From assembly GCF_019112545.1 (NCBI RefSeq), contig NW_025064885.1:62001-126000 (forward strand): a stretch of DNA of 64,000 bases. Reading direction: 5' to 3'. Under the pieces are notes generated by a model. The model was not told where the DNA came from. It worked only from the letters and a program-made list of their open reading frames with translations, and did not search any database. Numbering within the stretch: the first letter of the stretch is position 1; each line of letters starts with the position of its first letter. A program made the translations under genes and the position numbers. This DNA comes from Guyanagaster necrorhizus (taxonomy: Eukaryota; Basidiomycota; Agaricomycetes; Agaricales; Physalacriaceae). Below are positions 23,221 through 34,110 of this stretch, piece after piece.

Positions 23221-23950
23221 GAGACTGGGGGGTTGGCCGTACTGGGTTTGGTACCACTAGACTACTCTTTGGTATGCATGAGGCTCTTCCTTGTTCTTGC
23301 TCTATTCTACTGGCTGCTCTTGACACTGCTTGCCAGTAGCAGACTTCGTCTCTGTTGGTGTCATCAAAGAAGGGGTCGGGGCTACTGACCCTTGTTCCTC
23401 TCTCACTGCTTCTTGTGATGCTTCTGGTGCCTGGAGCCATCCGAATGGCATCCAGGGAGTCTCTAGCCCAGCGCCCAATTTCAGATTGGGTGACGGTTGT
23501 TCTTGATGCAGTGACACTGCACTTGGGAGAGGGGATGGGGGTGTCAGGTCGGGTTCATCGAAACCCTGTAGCCCAAGGGTTTCCAGGGTCTCGGATGACT
23601 GCTGATGGGGGTCTTGGGGGATATTCGTGCTGCTGCTGCTCCTCCTCTTCCCTAGAACGCCTTTGAGTCGAGCTCCCAGGCTCGTCTTCTGTTTCTTTGG
23701 GGTGTCGGATGGAGTTTCGGACAGAGGGAGGGATGTCATGGAGGGGGAGGTCTGGCATGACATTGCGAAGGATTGTATGGATGTGCTGAAATTCTTGATA
23801 GTGTCGGATAGTCCAGGCAGTAATAGATTGGCATCCATGGCACAGCTGTATGATCACCAACAAACCGATCAGGGTTCCAATGATAGAAGCTAGGAGTTCG
23901 AAGAACTCATGTGTAAAGTTTGGATCAGACAGATTTAGAGCAGGGGGCAT
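22637..23950 (-). pseudogene. TE-G ORF1: hydrophobic N terminus, Arg/Gly-rich C terminus
   Basis: ATG 23950 (MPPALNLSDPN) to TGA 22637-22639, 437 codons. Residues about 16-36 form a hydrophobic helix (FFELLASIIGTLIGLLVIIQ). A charged region follows (RRSREEEEQQQHEYPPRPP), then the conserved SEIGRWARDSLDAIRMAPG, the PDPFFDDTNRDEVCYWQA block and an Arg/Gly-rich tail ending CGPHP. The first 137 codons or so are open to a TGA where sister copies also have TGA; other stops look like CGA or CAA lesions. It overlaps the gag frame over most of its length. No known family; inferred to be an accessory or Gag-leader protein. Confidence 0.6.
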
Positions 23951-23992
23951 TTGGTTTCTCAGCACAAATAGGCTTGAGAAAAGGAAGCAAGA

Positions 23993-24005
23993 AGTCTCAA
24001 ACTAA
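23993..24005 (-). promoter_or_regulatory. TE-G primer-binding site (self-priming type)
   Basis: On the minus strand it reads TTAGTTTGAGACT, one base after the 5' LTR. It is exactly complementary to AGTCTCAAACTAA in that LTR (minus strand of 24168-24180). It differs from the TE-F/TE-E site at several bases, and the LTR block differs in the same way, so pairing is conserved. Confidence 0.78.
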
Positions 24006-24006
24006 T

Positions 24007-24540
24007 TGTTAAGCCCAAATCCCACGTGACTATTAACATGTGATGATAAACTGATAGAACCTTGCACTTCAGGTTAGACTATCAGAGTTCACCGAATGTT
24101 AATGATGTCAGTGTGGTCAAGGCGTTGCAAGTAGCAGGAGCTTGAGATAAGATGGTGAAGTAAAACTTTAGTTTGAGACTGGGGTGTTACAGCAAGAACT
24201 AAGCTACTTAAATACTGTTTAGCTGTCATGCTATAAATAACTGTTCACAAAAGATATTGTCTGCTGTAGAGCTGTTCCCCCCACCATTGCCAGGTTCTCC
24301 ACAAAAAGCTGTTGTCTTGCTGCGGAGCTGTGGTCATGCACTGCAATTTGAGGACAAAAAGAGCATTGTCTCTCCCTTCACAGCTCACAGCAGTGCGACA
24401 GGAGAATGACCAACTTGGGCTGCTGAGCAAGCATTCCCACAGTCATAAGGGCTGGCTAAGTGCCCTGACTAAGCAAAGATAGGGATTACTTTCAAGGAAA
24501 AAGAAAAGAAAATAGAAGAAAAATAGAAAAAATCATAACA
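24007..24540 (-). repeat. TE-G 5' LTR (534 bp)
   Basis: Left TGTTAAGCCC, right CATAACA (+ view). On the minus strand TATTTAAG precedes the R-start block AGTCTCAAACTAA (24168-24180) by 34 bases. Differs from the 3' LTR only by transitions. Confidence 0.92.
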
Positions 24541-24545
24541 GAAAC

Positions 24546-25087
24546 TCACCGGGATCAGAGAAGACATAGCTGACTCAGGACGAATGGTCAAGTACATGAA
24601 GTGGAGACTGCTGCCTCATTACCTAAAGACCATTTCAGATCTCGGCCACAGTGTTCTGATTGGCTACAATGATTGGAAGGCATAAATCATCCTAATGTGG
24701 CAGGAATGACAGTGACAGAAGGTGGAAGTGGCAAACCTGTGGGACCAGCACAGGTATCAGGGACAGGGCTCAAAGCCCTCAACCTCCCATGCAACCACAT
24801 CTGCCAGGTCTGGTGGCTCAGCCCTAACTTCTTGGAACGATGAGAAGCCAACTGGTAAGGGTCCAAGTACCAGAATAGGCAAGCAGATTGACATGGATTA
24901 TCTCAAGAAGGAGGGGAAGTGCTTTAATTGTGACCAACCAGGCCACATGGCATGAAACTGTCCCAAGAAGAAGAACAAGCGCATATGAGAAGATATCTGA
25001 ATGCAGATTGCTGAACTGATGAAGGAAGACAAAGACCTCAGGGACAATGACAAACCCGAGGAGGTAAAAGACGGGGCCAAGCAGTGA
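24546..25087 (+). pseudogene. TE-F gag, 3' part
   Basis: Resumes TE-F gag after TE-G: GIREDIADSGRMVKYMK, LKTISDLGHSVLIGYNDWK, then the zinc knuckle CFNCDQPGHMA-stop-NC (about 24919-24961), whose Trp codon has become TGA. It ends TGA 25085-25087. The last codons overlap the -1 frame of pol. Confidence 0.8.
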
Positions 25088-28000
25088 GCGATTCCACTGG
25101 CTCAGCCAAGAAACAGGAAAACGGGTTACAAACTGCTAGACAGACTGACATTTTACCCTCTGTAGTATTACCCTCTATGCCTAAATTATGCATGCATTCA
25201 AATATACTCGACCCAATTATCCACTATTCAGGATCATCTAAGGAACTGACTCTAACAACTCAAGTGCCAATGAAGGGCTGAAGAGGGACAGAGAGCCCCA
25301 AAGGTGCATCTTCATCAAAAGTTTATCAAGCTAAAAATATAAAACAGACTCAACTGCCTTTAGGCCAAACAGGGGTAGAGAACCCCACAGGTTGGCTAAA
25401 ACCATTCAATACCAAATGGACTTGGCAAGCCATTAAAGATGCCAAGGATGAAGCAGTGGCAAAAGCCATACTCAAGAATTGGGTTCATAAGACCTGAGTC
25501 AAGGAAGTGATTGACAACATGATCACAGGAATGTGAACCATGGAACGATGTTGAGCTCTGGAATAGCTTGATGAGTTACACGGACCATGAAAATTCATCT
25601 GACGAGCCAAGTCTATGGGAAAGGATTTACTAGCCAAAGCACAGATCGAGATATTGACATCTCGATCAACCCATGCAATCACCACCTTAATTGACAGTGG
25701 CTGCATAGGAAGTAGCATCAACCAAGCTTTTATCAACAAGCATCAATTGCCTACTTGGGCAACAGCAGCATCCATCTCAGTCTACAATGTGAATGGGATG
25801 AAAAACCAAGCCAGATCAATTACCAAGTATGTGGAGCTTAAGCTCACTATTAGTGATCATTCAGAAAGAATTGATCTAGCAGTAACTGACCTAAGAACAA
25901 AAGAAATATTCCTGAGTCATGATTGGCTGATCAGACATAATCTGCTAATTAATTGGAAAACCGGATGCATCATTTTCACTCGATGTCAATGCTGAAAAAT
26001 TCCATTTGAATTACTGGATGAAGACCCTGAGGATCGATGGGATGAAGAAATGGAAGATGGAGAAACTATCCTCACTGTCAACCTACAAAGGGCCATTAGC
26101 ATCTGGGCAGTGCATCATGCTAATGACCTAGTGGCAAAAGCTAATGCCAGAAAAGAGGAAAGGACATTCAAAGAAATGGTACCTGAATGGGCACACAACT
26201 ACCAGGATTTATTTGAAAAAGAGAGTTTTGATGAACTACCCAATGCGAAACCCTGAGACCATGCAATCGAACTAATCCCTAATGCCAACACCAATCTAGA
26301 TTGCAAGTGCTATCCACTAGGCAATAACGAACAACAAGAGCTAGATAAGTTTCTCGATGAAAACTTATCTAGTGAAAGGATCCAGCCATCAAAGTCACCA
26401 ATGGCATCACCCTTCTTTTTCATCAAAAAGAAGGATGGAAAACTCCGACTGGTACAGGACTATCGGAAACTCAATGAGATAATAATCAAAAACTATTATC
26501 CCCTTCTGTTAATCTCAGAGTTAATGGACAAACTCCAAGGCGCAAAATATTACACCAAACTGGATGTTCAGTGGGGATACAACAATGTGCATATCAAGGA
26601 GGGCAATGAGTGGAAAGCCACTTTTCGGACAAACTGTGATTTGTTCGAACTGACAGTGATGTTCTTCAGACTAACTAACTCACCAGCCACCTTCCAGTGG
26701 ATGATGAATGACATCTTCAAAGATCTCATTGCCATGGAAAAGGTCACAATCTACTTGAACGACATACTCATTATGTCCAAAACCAAGAAAGAACACCAAA
26801 GAATAATACATCAAGTACTATCCTTGATGAGGAAGCATCGACTCTTCCTCAAGGCTGAAAAATGCGAATTCAAGGTATTAGAAATAGAATACCTTGGAGT
26901 CATTATCAGTGAAGAAAGCATTAGGATGGACCCTATCAAGGTTGCAGGAGTAACCAAATGGCCAGAACCAACTAAGAAGAAGAAGCTACAATCATTTCTT
27001 GGATTCATCAACTTCTACTGGCGGTTCATCTGAGACTACAGCAGAATAGTGTGACTGATGACACAATTAACTGGAAATTCCTCATGGAACTGGGGAATTT
27101 TCCAATGGGTGGCATTCAATGACTTTAAATGCCGACTAGCTGAAGACATCATCTTGGCAATTCCTAGCCAAGATGGAAGGTTCCAGGTGGAAGCAGACTC
27201 TAGTGAAGGTGCAATCAGAGCCATGCTCTCACAGGAACAAGATAATAAATGGCGACCAGTCACCTTTATGTCAAAGACACTCATTGTGACAGAGCGCAAC
27301 TATGAAATCTACAATAAAAAACTCCTCGCTATAATGCTTGCCCTTGCTGAATGGTGGCATTATCTCATTGGGGCAAATCAGACCTTCAAGATCTGGACCG
27401 ATCATCAAAATCTCCAATATTTCTGACAACCTCAAAAACTCAACCACAGACAAGCAAGATGGGTCATGGAACTATCAGAGTATGAGTATACACTCCATCA
27501 CAAAGCTGGAGTAGCAAACAAGAAGGCCGACTTCCTCAGCCACAGGGCAGATCATAACCAAGAAGGAGATGACAACAAGGAGGTTGTATTATTATGACCA
27601 GAACACTTCTGAGCAATGATCATGCCAATGGAAGAAGAGATGCATGAACACATCAAGAGTGCCACTTGGGATCCCCACAAATGGGATCAAAGAATTGCTC
27701 CATCACTCAATCACGAGTGTGGGCTAAAGAAAGAAGGGAGATTAATCTGTTATGATGAACGGATCTGCATCCTAAGGGATCAAGGACTGCAGAGTGACAT
27801 CATCGCCACATGTCATGATCATGCAACCACTGGACACCCTGAGATTGCTAAAATGAAGGAATTAGTCTTGAGAGAATATTGGTGGCCAAAGATGGACCAT
27901 AATATCATCTGATATGTCAAGGCTTGCAAGGTTTGCCAATGAGGCAAGACCTCCACACAATGCAGAGCAGCTCCTCTCCACTCAAATGAGGTCTCTTCAT

Positions 28001-29238
28001 CACTATGGACCCACATTTCGGTAGATATGATAACCAAGCTTCCCAAAAGTGATGGATATGATGCAATCATCATCATAGTCAATTGCTTCTCAAAGGTGAT
28101 CATTCTGATCATCTGCTCAACAGAATTGACATCTGAAGGATGGGCAAAAATACTACGAGATGAGGTTTATGCAAAGTATGGCATGCTTCAAGTAGTAATT
28201 TCAGACAGAGGACCACAATTTGTCTCCAAATTTTTGGACGATTTGTACTGACTCCTCAACATCAAGAGGAATGCCTCCATGGCATACCACTCACAAACAG
28301 ATGGCCAAATGGAACAGGCCAACCAGGAAATTGAAAAGTATTTATGACTTTTCATCAACTATTGACAAGACGACTGGACAGAATGGCTAGCACTAGCAGC
28401 ATTCCAACACAATAACAGAATTCACTCAGCAACAGGAAAAACTCTGTTCTTTATGAACTATGGGTGAAATCCACCAGTGGTGGAAACAGGATGGGCCCAT
28501 ACGATGACACCAGCATCAAAGGATTTTGCAACATCAATGTCAAAAATCCATGAAGAAACCAAAACAGCCCTCGAAAAAGCTGCTTCAACAATGAAGAATC
28601 AATATGACAAGCACTGACAGGCAGCTCATCAATATTCAACCAATGACAAGGTTTGGCTGGACACAACAAATCTGCATTTGCCATGACCAAAACGGAAATT
28701 TGCAGACAAATGAACCAGACTATTCAAAGTTCTATGCAAAATCGAAAACTCTGCATACAGGTTGCAGATCCTGACAACCTGGAGAATGCATAATGTATTC
28801 AATGAAACATTATTGACACCATACATGGTGCCAGCCTTTCCAAACTAAGAAAAGCCACCTCCACCACCAGCAGAACTCATCGACGACGAAGAACACTATG
28901 AAATCGATGAGGTGCTAAACCACAAAACCTGAAAGGTTAAAGCACAAGGCAGAGGCATGAAAACAACTGTTGACTATCTAGTCAGCTGGAAAGGATATGG
29001 TCCAGAATCAAACCAATGGGTCAACAAAAAATACATGAATGCAGAAGAGGTGATTCAGGACTATGAACACAGAATCAACAAAGTAGATGCAAAGGGGGTC
29101 ATGTTCAACATTATATCTGTGGAACAAGGGCTGGCGACAACAAGAAGGGATGTTATATCTAGCCAGATATACATCAACCAACCTGCCAGCAGCAGAGGAC
29201 ATGTTAAAGAGGATGATAAAGATGACCCTGTGACAGAC
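25088..29238 (+). pseudogene. TE-F pol polyprotein, main part
   Basis: Protease DSGCIGSSINQAF (about 25690-25730). RT 26401-27033 has the catalytic motif changed to YLND (AAC at 26758-26760 for the first Asp), which would abolish polymerase activity. RNase H (about 27160-27420) contains EADSSEGAIRAMLSQEQD and YNKKLLAIMLALAEW. The integrase zinc region HATTGH and CKVCQ is at about 27815-27940, and the core (DAIIIIVNCFSK, VISDRGPQFVSKFLDDLY) at 28027-28251. The chromodomain LVSWKGYGPESNQWVNKKYMN is at about 28978-29045. TE-H interrupts the C-terminal tail at 29238/29239; the last codons are at 37732-37844. Confidence 0.87.
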
Positions 29239-29774
29239 TGTTAAGCCCAAACTCCATGTGACTATTAACACGTGATGATAAACCAATAGAATCTCACACT
29301 TTAGGTTAGACTATCAGAGTTCACCAAATGTCAATGTTGTCAGTGTGGAACAAGATGAAGCGATTAGCTGAGCTCAAGGTAGAATGGTAGTGTATAAACT
29401 TTAGTTCGAGACTGGGGTGTTACAGTAAGAACTAGGCTACTTAAATACTGTTTAGCTGTCATGCTATAAATAACTGTTCACAAAAGATATTGTCTGCTGT
29501 AGAGCTGTTTCCCCCTACCATTGCCAGGCTCTCCACAAAAGCTGTTGTCTTGCTGTGGAGCTGTAGTCGTGCACTGCAATTTGAGGACAAAACGAGCATT
29601 GTCTCTCCCTTCACAGCATACAGCAGTGCGACAGGAGAATGACCATCTTGGGTTGCTGAGCTAAGCATTCCCATGGTCATAGGTGCTGGCTAAGCACTCT
29701 GACTAAGCAAAGATAGGGGTCACTTCCGAGGAAAAAGAAAAGAAAATAAAAGAAAAATAGGAAAAATCATAACA
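29239..29774 (-). repeat. TE-H 3' LTR (536 bp)
   Basis: TGTTAAGCCC at left, CATAACA at right (+ view), followed at 29775-29800 by the minus-strand polypurine tract complement TTACCCCCTCCTTAAG. Confidence 0.93.
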
Positions 29775-29811
29775 TTACCCCCTCCTTAAGACCATCATCC
29801 CGATGGTTAAG

Positions 29812-32800
29812 TTAGGGTAGACCCCCTCCCTCGGAAGGAGATGGCTGATCTGCTGGACCCATCCGTCAGTTTGCAGGTTCATAAAGACTTTGGCCCTTCG
29901 ATGTTTCATTTTGCTTTCGCAGAATCTTGAACTGTGAGGGTGTTGCAATTCTGGTTGGTTCCGTCGGACGGTTTGTGTCCTTTTGACTGTTGGCTGCTGT
30001 TATGTCGTGACTTTCGACTTGTCGCAGGCTGCCTGTGGGTCTGTCGCATACTTGAAACATATTGCTTGTCGTTGTATGTCCCATAGTTGCTGTGATCCCC
30101 CCATTGTCGACTAGATTGATTCTGTGCTTGTAGTCGACAATCGTGTCTTCCACATTCATGTATTTCTCGTTGACCCATTGGTTTGATTCCGGCCCATATC
30201 CTTTCCAGCTGACTAGGTAGTCAACCATCGTTGTCATTCTGCTGCCCCATGCTTTAACCCATCTTGTTTTGTGATTTAGAACTTCGTCGATTTCATAGTG
30301 TTCTTCATCATCGATGAGTTCTGCCGGTGGTGGAGGTGGTCGTTCTTGGTTTGGAAAGGCTGGTGCGACGTATGGGGTCAATAATGTTTCATTGAAAACA
30401 TTATGGATTTTCTAAGTTGCTGGGAGCTGCAACTTGTATGTGGATTCCCCGATTTTAGCTGTGATCTTGAATGGTCCCATCCGTTTGTCTGCTAATTTTC
30501 GCTTTGGCCTTGGAAGGTGGAGGTTTGTAGTGTCCAGCCATACTTTGTCATTGACTAAGTATTTGTGTGCTGGCCATTTGTGTTTGTCATACTGCTTTTT
30601 CATGGACAAAGCGGCTTTGTTGAGGGTGGCCTTGGTTTCTTCATGGATCTTTGTCATTGTTGTAGCAAAGTCCGTTGAAGCTGGCATCATTGTGTGAATC
30701 TGTTCAGTTTGCGCAACTGGTGGGTTCCATCCATAATTCGCAAAGAACAGCGTTTTACCTGTTGCAGAGTAAATTCTGTTGTTATGTTGGAATGCTGCCA
30801 GTGCTAGCCATTCCGTCCAGTCATCCTGCCGATAACTGATGAAAAGTCGCAGATACTTTTCAATTTCCTGGTTGGCCCACTCTATTTGGCCATCTGTCTG
30901 TGGGTGATATGCCGTTGAGGCATTTCTCCTGATATTGAGCAGTCGGTACAAGTCGTCCAAGAATTTGGAAATGAATTGTGGTCCTCTGTCTGAGATTACT
31001 ACCTGAGGCATGTCGTACTTTGCATAAACCTCATCACGTAGTATCTTTGCCCATCCCTCGGATGTCAATTCAGTGAAGCAGGCGATCGAAATGATTACCT
31101 TCGAGAAGTGATCGACTATAATGATGATTGCATCATAGCTGTCACTTTTGGGAAGTCCGGTAATCATATCCACCGAGATGTGGGTCCATGGTGACGAGGG
31201 GACCTCATTCAGGTGGAGTGGCGCAGCTCTGGGTTGTGTTGAAGTCTTGCCTCGTTGGCAGACTTCGCAGGCCTTGACATATCGGGTGATATCATAATCT
31301 ATTTTTGGCCACCAGTATTCCCTCAAGACTAATTCCTTTGTTTTGGCGATCCTCGGGTGTCCAGAGGTCACGTGATCATGACATGTGGCAATGATGTCAC
31401 CATGAAGTTTTTGATCTCTGGGGATGTAGATCCATTCATCATAATGGATTAGTCCTCCTTCCTTCTTCAGCCCTCGCTCATGATTGAGTGATGAGGCAAT
31501 TCGTTGATCCCATTTATGTGGGTCCTGGATAGCGCTCTTGATGTGTTCATGCATCTCTTCTTCCATCGGCATGATCATTGCCCAAAAGTGTTCTGGTTGT
31601 AATAAGACGACCTCCTTATTGTCGTCTCCCTGGTTGTGATCTGCCCTGCAGCTGAGAAAATCGGCCTTCTTGTTGGTGACACCGGCTTTGTGGTGTAGCG
31701 TGTATTCATATTCGAATAATTCTGTGACCCATCAGGCTTGTCTGCGATTAAGCTTTTGAGGTTGTCAGAAATATCAGAAATTCTGGTGATCAGTCCATAT
31801 TTCAAAAGTTTGGACTGCTCCAATGAGATAGTGCCACCATTCGGCAAGAGCTAGCATTATAGCGAGGAGTTCTTTGTCGTAGATTTCATAGTTGTGCTCT
31901 GTTACTGTGAGTGCTTTTGATATGAAGGCAACTGGTTGCCATTTGCCATCTTGTTCCTGTGAGAGTACTGCCCCAATTGCACCTTCGCTTGAGTCGGCTT
32001 CCACACGGAATTTCCCTTCCTGGCTGGGTATAGCCAGAATGACATCTTCGGCTAATCGGCATTTAAGATCATCAAATGCTGTCTGTTGGGAAATTCTCCA
32101 AGTCCATGGGGAATTTCCAGTTAATTGTGTCATTGGTTGGACTATTTTGCTGTAGTCTTGGATGAACTGATGGTAGAAGTTGGTGAATCCGAGAAATGAT
32201 TGCAGTTCCTTTTTTTTGGTCGGTTCTGGCCATTCTGTTACTCCTGCAACTTTGATAGGGTCCATCCTGATGCTTCCTTCGCTGATAATGACTCTGAGGT
32301 ATTCGGTCTCTGATACCTCAAATTCGCATTTTTTGGCCTTGAGGAAGAGCCGATACTTCCTCATCAAGGATAGGACTTGGTGTACCAATCGTCTGTGTTC
32401 TTCTTTGGTTTTGGACATGATTAGTATATCATCCAGATAGATCGTGACCTTCCCTGTGGCAATGAGATCCTTGAAGATATCATTCATCATCCACTGGAAG
32501 GTTGCTGGTGAGTTAGTTAGGCTGAAGAACATTACTGTCAGTTCGAACAATCCGTGGTTTGTTCGAAAAGCAGCCTTCCACTTGTCGCCTTCTTTGATTC
32601 ACACATTATTGTACCCCCACCGAACATCGAGCTTGGTGTAGTACCTTGCACCTCAGAGTTTGTCCATTAACTCCGAGATTAATGGAAGAGGATAACAATT
32701 TTTGATCGTCATTTCATTGAGTTTCTAGTAATCTTGCACTGGTCAGAGCTTCCCGTCCTTCTTTTTGACGAAGAAGAAGGGCGATGCCATCGGTGACTTT

Positions 32801-34110
32801 GATGGCCAGATTCATCCACTAGATAAGTTTTCTTCAAGGAACTTATCTAGTTCTTGTTGTTCGTTATTGCCAAGTGGATAGCACTTGCAGTCCAAGTTAG
32901 CATTGGTGTTAGGGATTAATTCAATTGCATGGTCCTATGGTTTTGCATCAGGTAGTTCATCGAAACTGTCTTTTTCGAATAAATCCCAGTAGTCATGTGC
33001 CCATTCAGGTACCATTTCTTCGAATGTCTTCTCCTCTTTTTCAGCATTAGCTTTTGCCGCTAAGTCATTAGCATGGTGTACAGCGCAAATGCTAATGGCT
33101 CTTTGCAGGTCGACAGTGAGAATGGTTTCACCGTCCTCCATTTCTTCATCCCACCAGTCTTCGGGATCTTCATCCGGTAGTTCGAATGGAATTTTCTGGC
33201 AATGGCATCGGGCAAAGATGATTCATCTGGTTTTCCAGTTGATTAGCGGATTGTGTCTGATTAGCCAATCATGACCGAGGAATACTTCTCTGGTTCCTAG
33301 GTCTGTTACCGCTAAGTCGATTTGTTCCAAGTGATCGCCAATAGTGAGCCTAAGTTCCACGTACTCAGTGATCAACCCTGCTTGGTTCCTTGTCTCATCT
33401 GCATTATAGACAGGAATTGGGGCCACCATTGCTCATGTAGGTAATTGGTGCTTGGTGATGAAAGCTCGATTGATGGAACTTCTTGTGCAGCCACTGTCGA
33501 TCAGGGCAGTGACTGCATGGGTAGACCGAGATGTTAAGGTCTCGATCTGTGCTTTGGTTACTAAGTCCTGTCCTGAGGACTTAGTCCATCGAATGAACTT
33601 TCGTGGACCACGTAATTTATCGAGCCATTCGAGTGCTTGGCATCTTTCCACCTTTCGCATTCCCATGATCATATCATCGATTACTTCCTCGATGCAGGTC
33701 TTGTGTACCCAGTTCTTGAGTACAGCCTTTGCCGCTGTTTCATCTCTTGTGTCTTTGATTGCCTGCCAAGTCCATTCAGTGTCGAACGGCTTGAGCCAGG
33801 CTGTGGGGTTCTCTACCCCTGTTTGGCCCAAAGGCAGTTGAGTCTGTTTTATTTTTTTAGTTTGATGAATGGAAGATAAAGATGTATCTTTGGGGCTCTC
33901 TGCCCCTCTTCGGCCCTTTGTCGGCATTTGAGTTTTAGAAGTTAGTTCCTTAGGCGATTCTGGTTTCTGAGTAACAGGGTCAGGTATATTCGAATGCATG
34001 CATAATTTAGACATAGGGGTGGAAACTACAGAAGAAGAAAAAATGTCAGTCTGTCCTGCAGGCTGTGACCCATTACTCTTGTCCTTGGCTGAGGCAGTTG
34101 AATTGCCTAC
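29812..34110 (-). pseudogene. TE-H pol polyprotein, one frame with nonsense codons
   Basis: The best-preserved pol of the window. Every segment lies in the same frame, from the gag stop at 34107 to TAA 29812-29814. It has a Ser/Pro linker (about 33840-34014), protease ALIDSGCTRSSINRAF (about 33470-33520), RT with YLDDILIMSK (about 32412-32441) and RNase H ending WTDHQNF (31774). A 388-codon open integrase (30412-31578) carries HVTSGH, CEVCQ, SVDMITGLPKSDSYDA, SDRGPQF and DGQIEWANQEIEKYLR, i.e. the zinc ligands and the DDE acidic residues. The chromodomain LVSWKGYGPESNQWVNEKYM is at about 30125-30215. A premature stop at 29866 removes the last 17 or so codons. Only nonsense changes interrupt it. 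Confidence 0.9.

Larger units (their letters stand above)
16099..24540 (-). mobile_element. TE-G: full-length family-2 gypsy element, youngest layer
   Basis: 8442 bp with 534-bp LTRs at both ends (16099-16632 and 24007-24540). The target duplication is AAAAC (16094-16098) / GAAAC (24541-24545) in gag of TE-F. By eye the LTRs differ at about 20 positions, all transitions, no indels, most at CpG, which is the lowest divergence of the pairs I compared. Contains ORF1, gag and pol in three frames. All of pol lies in one frame with nonsense codons only. Confidence 0.93.

Noticed and set aside
22637..23950. ORF1 as a captured host gene
   Set aside because: It occurs at the same place in several independent elements of different families and is decayed with them, so it belongs to the elements. 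No host family was recognised.
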